Source: UBA2970 sp965221075
GTDB lineage: Bacteria > Verrucomicrobiota > Verrucomicrobiia > Limisphaerales > AAA164-E04
Length of the DNA stretch: 64,000 nt
NCBI GenBank assembly: GCA_965221075.1
Contig: OZ244865.1
Location: 124,001-188,000 of the forward strand
Direction of reading: 5' to 3'
The stretch's first letter is position 1, and each line of letters starts with the position of its first letter. The notes below the pieces were generated by a model. That model did not search any database. It was not told the DNA's origin and saw only the letters and a program-made list of their open reading frames with translations. The translations under genes were made by a program, and so were the position numbers. This document shows, piece by piece, positions 60,068-64,000 of the stretch.

Positions 60068-61887
60068 CAGTCCAGGAACGCGGGCTCGTGCACCGGCTCC
60101 TCGCCCAGGACCTCGAGCTCCCGGACGAACCGCCGGATGCCCTGCCGCTGGGCCTCCCCCACCTCGTAGCGCACGGCCCGGCCCAGGTAGCGGCGCCTGA
60201 AGTCCAGGCCGAACTGCGGATGCTCCTCGGCGATGGACTCCAGGCGGGCCAGGCCGCGCTGGCGCGCCTGATGCAGAAGCTCCCGGAGCTTGCCTGGCAC
60301 CCTGCGGCCCAGCGCCATCCACATGGCGTAGACGAAGGGCAGGCCGGTCTCCTCCTTCCAGGCGGCGCCCAGGTCCCAGAGCTGGTGCGGGTGCCCCGCC
60401 TGGCGGAAGGCGATTGCGGGATTACCGATGAGCAGGACATTCTCCGCCTCGGGCGCCGGGAGCCCGGGATGCAGCGGCTGCCAGCTGGGATGCACGCCAC
60501 GCCGGTGCAGCAGCACCTTCAGCAGCTTCACGCTGGTCAGGCTGGAGGGATCGCAATGGACGATCTCGATATCCTCCAGAGGCCCCCGATGGGCCAGGAA
60601 GACGCTCAGCACCGGTCCGTCGGAGCAGATGCCGATCCCGTCCACCAGCCCCATACGGGGATCGGCGATAGCCTCGGTGATGCTCAGCAGAGCCACGTCC
60701 ACCTCGCGCTTGCGGAGGGCAACGGCCAGACGGCTCGGAGGGAGGGTCACCAGGTTCCCCTCGATCCCCTCCACCAGGGGTCGGGCGTTGAGGTAGGGAA
60801 CCGAACCGATGGCGGGCTCGACGGGACGGTAGTAGGTGTCGCGCTGGACCGGTATCCGGCCCGTCTCGGCGATGGCTCGCTCCAGCGCGCCTCGGGTCTG
60901 CTGCTGGGGAGTGCGGGCTCCGGCCATGTGGAAGATGTGCTCCTCGACGATGGTGCCCTGCAGATCGTCGGCTCCGTAGTCGAGGGCCACCTGGGCCAGG
61001 CCCAGGCCCAGGCCCACCCAGTAGGCGGTGACGTGATCGAAATTGTCCAGGTAGATCCTGCTGACGGCGATGGTGCGCAGGGAATCGATGCCGGTGGGGG
61101 GATGGTCCACCTCGATGGCGTTGTCCTCGGGCTGGTAGGCCAGGGGGATGAATCCCGAGAAGCCGCCGGTCTCGTCCTGCAGCCGGCGCAGCTGCCTGAG
61201 GTGGTCCACCCGGTGGGCCAGGGTCTCCACATGCCCGTAGAGCATGGTGCAGGTGCTCTTCGCTCCCAGTGAGTGCCAGGCGCGGTGCACGTCCAGGTAC
61301 TCCTCTGCCGATTCCTTGCCACGGGCGATCAGGGAGCGGACGCCCGGATCGAAGATCTCCGCCCCTCCGCCGGTGAGCGATCCCAGCCCCGCCTGGCGGA
61401 GCTCGCGAAGGGTCTCTTCCACCTTCATCCGGGCCAGCCAGGAGAGGTGGAGGATCTCGACGGCGGTGAAGCACTTGAGCTCGAGCCGGGAGGAGAGGGC
61501 CTTGAGGCGCCGCAGCATCTCGAGGTAGTAGGCGAAGGGCAGGGTGGGGTGCAGCCCCCCCACGATGTGCAGCTCGGTGGCGCCCGAATCCACCGCCTCC
61601 CTGCCCTTCCGCTCCACTTCCTCCAGGGAGAGCTCGAACCCGTCCTGGTCCCGCTTCTTGCGGGCGAAGGAGCAGAACCGGCAGCTGAGGATGCAGTAGT
61701 TGGAGTAGTTGATGTAGCGGTTGATCAGGTAGAGGGCCCGGTCGCCGTTGCGGCGCCGGTTGGCCAGGGTGGCCAGCTCCCCCAGCAGGCCGAGATCCCC
61801 GCTCTCGAACAGGATCAGGGCCTCCTGCTCGTCTATGCGCTCCCCCTTCTCGACCTTCTGTCCGATGGAGTCCAGCGCGGACCTCAT
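60067..61887 (-). CDS. mqnEA: bifunctional aminofutalosine synthase / chorismate dehydratase (MqnE-MqnA fusion)
   Basis: 606 aa in one frame. Residues 1-350 are MqnE, a radical SAM enzyme: cluster motif C65-x3-C69-x2-C72, ELHIVGGLHPTLPFAYYLEMLRRLK, STCTMLYGHVETLAHRVDHL and IVEEHIFHMAGARTPQQQ. Residues 358-606 are MqnA: AIGSVPYLNARPLVEGI, VDVALLSITEAIADP, the HCDPSSLTSVKLLKVLL block and FVYAMWMALGR. MqnA makes 3-enolpyruvylbenzoate from chorismate and MqnE converts it to aminofutalosine, so the fusion joins steps 1 and 2 of the futalosine menaquinone pathway. The two are usually separate genes. The start overlaps mqnP by ATGA. MqnB, MqnC and MqnD are not in the window. Confidence 0.93.
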   Translation of the reverse strand: MRSALDSIGQKVEKGERIDEQEALILFESGDLGLLGELATLANRRRNGDRALYLINRYINYSNYCILSCRFCSFARKKRDQDGFELSLEEVERKGREAVDSGATELHIVGGLHPTLPFAYYLEMLRRLKALSSRLELKCFTAVEILHLSWLARMKVEETLRELRQAGLGSLTGGGAEIFDPGVRSLIARGKESAEEYLDVHRAWHSLGAKSTCTMLYGHVETLAHRVDHLRQLRRLQDETGGFSGFIPLAYQPEDNAIEVDHPPTGIDSLRTIAVSRIYLDNFDHVTAYWVGLGLGLAQVALDYGADDLQGTIVEEHIFHMAGARTPQQQTRGALERAIAETGRIPVQRDTYYRPVEPAIGSVPYLNARPLVEGIEGNLVTLPPSRLAVALRKREVDVALLSITEAIADPRMGLVDGIGICSDGPVLSVFLAHRGPLEDIEIVHCDPSSLTSVKLLKVLLHRRGVHPSWQPLHPGLPAPEAENVLLIGNPAIAFRQAGHPHQLWDLGAAWKEETGLPFVYAMWMALGRRVPGKLRELLHQARQRGLARLESIAEEHPQFGLDFRRRYLGRAVRYEVGEAQRQGIRRFVRELEVLGEEPVHEPAFLD

Positions 61888-62798
61888 CGGAAGGGACGGT
61901 TGGCGAAGAAGGGGAAGGCGACCTCCACGGCGATCATGGTCAGGAAGATGCAGCTGATCAGCGCGTTTAGCCGGAAGAAGGCCATCCCGATCCAGCGCCG
62001 GTTCCGCTTCCGGGCCAGCCAGTGCTCGAAGAGAAGGCAGGCCACGATCATCGCCAGGCCGACGAAGTAGGCCAGGCAGAAGAAGCGGTACTCCAAGCGC
62101 AGCAGAATTCCGAAGAGCGCAAGGAGAAGCATCGTCAGCACATGGGAGATGAACGCCGCCTGCAGGGCGTTGCCGACGCCCCAGCGCACGATCAGGGAGC
62201 GCAGCCCGTTCCTCCGGTCGAAGTCGTAGTCCTGCAGGGAGTAGATCAGGTCGAAGCCGATCAGCCAGAAGAACACCGCCAGAGCCAGGACCAGCGGAGG
62301 AAGCTCCAGGCTGCCGGTGACCGCGATCCAGGCCCCCAGGGGAGCGATGGCCAGCGCCGCTCCCAGGTAGATGTGGGTGAAGTCGGTGAAGCGCTTGGTC
62401 AGGGAGTAGAAGCATATCACGAGCAGGGCCAGGGGGCTGAGCAGGAAGCAGGTCCAATTGATGAACCAGCAGACGGCCATGAATCCGGCCGCCGACAGGG
62501 CCCAGAGCGACACCGCGCTCCGCATGGAGAGCCGCCCCGAGGCCAGGTGGCGGTCGCGGGTCCGGGGATTGAGCCGGTCGTACTCCACATCCGCCCAGCG
62601 GTTGAAGACCATGGCGCAGGTGCGGGCCAGCAGCACCGCGCCCAGGATCAGGAGGAAGAGGTCCCAGCCGGGCCAGCCATGGCGGTCGCGGCTGGCCACC
62701 ACCATGGAGGCCAGGGCGAATGGCAGGACGAACAGCGTATGGGAAATGCGGATCTCCTCGGCCCAGTAGCCCAGCGCGCGCAACCACCTGGTCAGCAT
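61884..62798 (-). CDS. mqnP: UbiA-family prenyltransferase of the futalosine pathway (MqnP-like)
   Basis: 304-aa inner-membrane protein with about nine membrane segments. The two Asp-rich motifs of UbiA prenyltransferases are visible: NRWADVEYDRLNPRTRDR (with the N-x-x-x-D-x-x-x-D pattern) and YSLQDYDFDRRNGLRS. It would attach the polyprenyl chain to the naphthoate precursor of menaquinone. Assignment as MqnP rests on the sequence type and on the ATGA overlap with mqnEA; a general 4-hydroxybenzoate polyprenyltransferase is the alternative. The ATG at 62798 was chosen; further upstream in-frame sequence is Pro-rich and unlikely to be coding. Confidence 0.85.
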   Translation of the reverse strand: MLTRWLRALGYWAEEIRISHTLFVLPFALASMVVASRDRHGWPGWDLFLLILGAVLLARTCAMVFNRWADVEYDRLNPRTRDRHLASGRLSMRSAVSLWALSAAGFMAVCWFINWTCFLLSPLALLVICFYSLTKRFTDFTHIYLGAALAIAPLGAWIAVTGSLELPPLVLALAVFFWLIGFDLIYSLQDYDFDRRNGLRSLIVRWGVGNALQAAFISHVLTMLLLALFGILLRLEYRFFCLAYFVGLAMIVACLLFEHWLARKRNRRWIGMAFFRLNALISCIFLTMIAVEVAFPFFANRPFR

Positions 62799-62916
62799 GG
62801 CGGCGGTACTCGGGGGAGAGGGTGCCTCTTCACATTCCAACGTCCAACGGCGGGGATCTCCGGCCGGAAGCAGGCTACAGCGGGGGACTGGGACTGGCAA
62901 CGGAAGAGCGGAGAGA

Positions 62917-64000
62917 TCAGCCCTGGCCGTCCAGGGGACGGATGGTCCCGGCCTCCACCCACCACCGGGCCGGAGGCTCGCCCTCCAGAGGCTTCCAGTT
63001 CTGCTCGGTGCAGGTCATGAACACCTGCCCGCCCTCCTGTCGCACCGACTGCAGCAGCCCCACCAGCCCCGAGCGGCGGCACAGGTCCAGCTCCCCCATG
63101 ACATCGTCCAGGAGCAGCACCGGCGCCACGCCGGTGATCCGGGCCAGCCAGGTGGCCTGGGCCATCTTCAGGGCGATGGCCACCGAGCGCTTCTGTCCCT
63201 CGCTCCCGTAGAGGCAGATGTCCTGTCCGTCGAGCCGGAGGAGCAGGTTGTCGCGGTGGGGGCCGACCACCGTGCTCCCCTGGCGGCTCTCCCGATCCCG
63301 GGACTGGATCAGCTCCCGGGCGAAGTCCTCCTTGACGCTGGGGCGGTATTCCAGGGCCAGGGACTCCCCCTGGCCGGCGATGCCCTCGCATGCCTGGGCG
63401 GCAAGCTCCGAGATCCGGGGGACCAGCTGGCGGCGGCTCTCCATGATCTGCTGCCCGGCGCGCACCAGCTCGTGATCGAACCCCTCCAGCACCGAAGGCG
63501 GGACATCGGGCTGACGCAGGAGGGCGTTGCGGGATCGCAGGGTGCGGGCGTAGCGCTGCAGCAGAGACAGATCGGCGGGACGGGAGTGGACCTGCAGCAG
63601 GTCCAGGAAACGCCTCCGGATGCGGGCCGGACCCCGGACCATCTCCAGGTCCTCGGAGCTGAAGACCACCGCTCTGAGCCCCTCGAGAAAGGCGGAGAGG
63701 GTCCTCGCAGGCTCTCCGTCGCAAAGGACCCTCCTCTCCTGGTTCGACCAGTACAGGCCCAGCGACAGGGGAAGCGGCCCGCCGACCCGTCCCTGCACGA
63801 AGTAGCCCTCCTGGCCCTGGCGCACCATGCCCCCGCTGGCAGTTCCACGGAAGGAGCGCAGAGTGGCCAGCAGGTAGATCGCTTCCAGCACGCTGGTCTT
63901 GCCCTGGGCGTTGTTGCCCAGGAGGAGCTGGAAGCCGGGGCCGAAGTCCAGATCCAGCCTGGCGTAGTTGCGGAAGTCCCGCAGGCGCAGATGCGACAGG
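62917..64000 (-). CDS. recF: DNA replication and repair protein RecF (5' end outside window)
   Basis: SMC-like ATPase that loads RecA at gaps through RecFOR. The frame enters from the right edge with LSHLRLRDFRNYARLDLDFG, Walker A GNNAQGKTSVLEAIYLL, STVVGPHRDNLLLRL, the ABC-type signature YGSEGQKRSVAIALK and Walker B PVLLLDDVMGELD, all RecF hallmarks. About 361 codons are inside; only the first few residues are missing. An internal ATG at 63891 is not the start because Walker A lies before it. recF commonly lies near dnaA-dnaN-gyrB at oriC. 118 bp separate it from mqnP. Confidence 0.95.
   Translation of the reverse strand, partial: LSHLRLRDFRNYARLDLDFGPGFQLLLGNNAQGKTSVLEAIYLLATLRSFRGTASGGMVRQGQEGYFVQGRVGGPLPLSLGLYWSNQERRVLCDGEPARTLSAFLEGLRAVVFSSEDLEMVRGPARIRRRFLDLLQVHSRPADLSLLQRYARTLRSRNALLRQPDVPPSVLEGFDHELVRAGQQIMESRRQLVPRISELAAQACEGIAGQGESLALEYRPSVKEDFARELIQSRDRESRQGSTVVGPHRDNLLLRLDGQDICLYGSEGQKRSVAIALKMAQATWLARITGVAPVLLLDDVMGELDLCRRSGLVGLLQSVRQEGGQVFMTCTEQNWKPLEGEPPARWWVEAGTIRPLDGQG

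Overview
The window is a 64 kb, mostly high-GC (by eye about two thirds G+C), densely packed bacterial chromosome segment. Several gene types together suggest a member of the PVC superphylum, most likely Verrucomicrobiota. These are secreted sulfatases (one with a HEAT domain), a Tat-exported Gfo/Idh/MocA oxidoreductase, a DUF4159-ExbB-ExbD operon, GuaB3, the futalosine menaquinone route, ebo genes and a BY-kinase with a tyrosine-cluster tail. This is inference from gene content; no rRNA is present to settle it. Two parS-like palindromes beside mnmG and a recF gene at the right edge suggest the replication-origin half of the chromosome.

Layout. 1-7.9 kb (minus strand): NtrC-type regulator (cut by the edge), its PAS histidine kinase, corA, parS pair, mnmG, pgi and a secreted phytase-like/SdiA-regulated beta-propeller protein. 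8.1-14.1 kb (plus): LMW-phosphatase-like protein, aroG, cimA, valS, then tRNA-Arg(CCT) on the minus strand. 14.2-19.8 kb: Gfo/Idh/MocA oxidoreductase, ankyrin protein, trpD, Sua5/TsaC and NamZ (DUF1343). 19.5-27.1 kb: a tandem array of large two-halved ABC-2-like membrane proteins (three full-length copies plus a remnant), each separated by homologous decayed spacers, with a truncated namZ copy carried along. 27.1-31.3 kb (minus): a four-gene ATGA-coupled operon of small protein, EboB-like TatD hydrolase, EboE and HEAT-sulfatase. 31.5-37.0 kb (plus): a complete TolC-MacA-MacB type tripartite efflux operon whose adaptor ends in an EF-hand. 37.0-41.0 kb (minus): degenerate sulfatase, hpt, moaD, moaE and an SGNH-TPR protein. 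41.1-45.3 kb (plus): DUF4159, exbB, exbD, TonB-like protein, zinc-ribbon protein and guaB3.

45.4-49.8 kb (plus): exopolysaccharide export genes (outer-membrane barrel, BY-kinase/chain-length protein, Wza-like lipoprotein) with a good promoter and an intrinsic terminator. 49.97-58.1 kb is visibly AT-richer. It holds a second tandem array of two-halved membrane proteins: copy 1 is intact, copy 2 carries one in-frame TGA at a conserved Trp codon, and copy 3 is split by a 1682-bp ISL3-family insertion sequence (8-bp target duplication) and by a 445-bp MITE-like element (6-bp duplication). Removing both elements restores its reading frame at both junctions. 58.4-62.8 kb (minus): mqnP, a fused mqnE-mqnA gene and two ABC-2 permeases with no ATPase. 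62.9-64 kb: recF, cut by the edge.

The most unusual content is the pair of orphan, expanding and decaying permease arrays, the MqnE-MqnA fusion, the minimal ebo operon linked to a sulfatase, and a secreted sulfatase-fold protein that has lost its catalytic and metal-binding residues.
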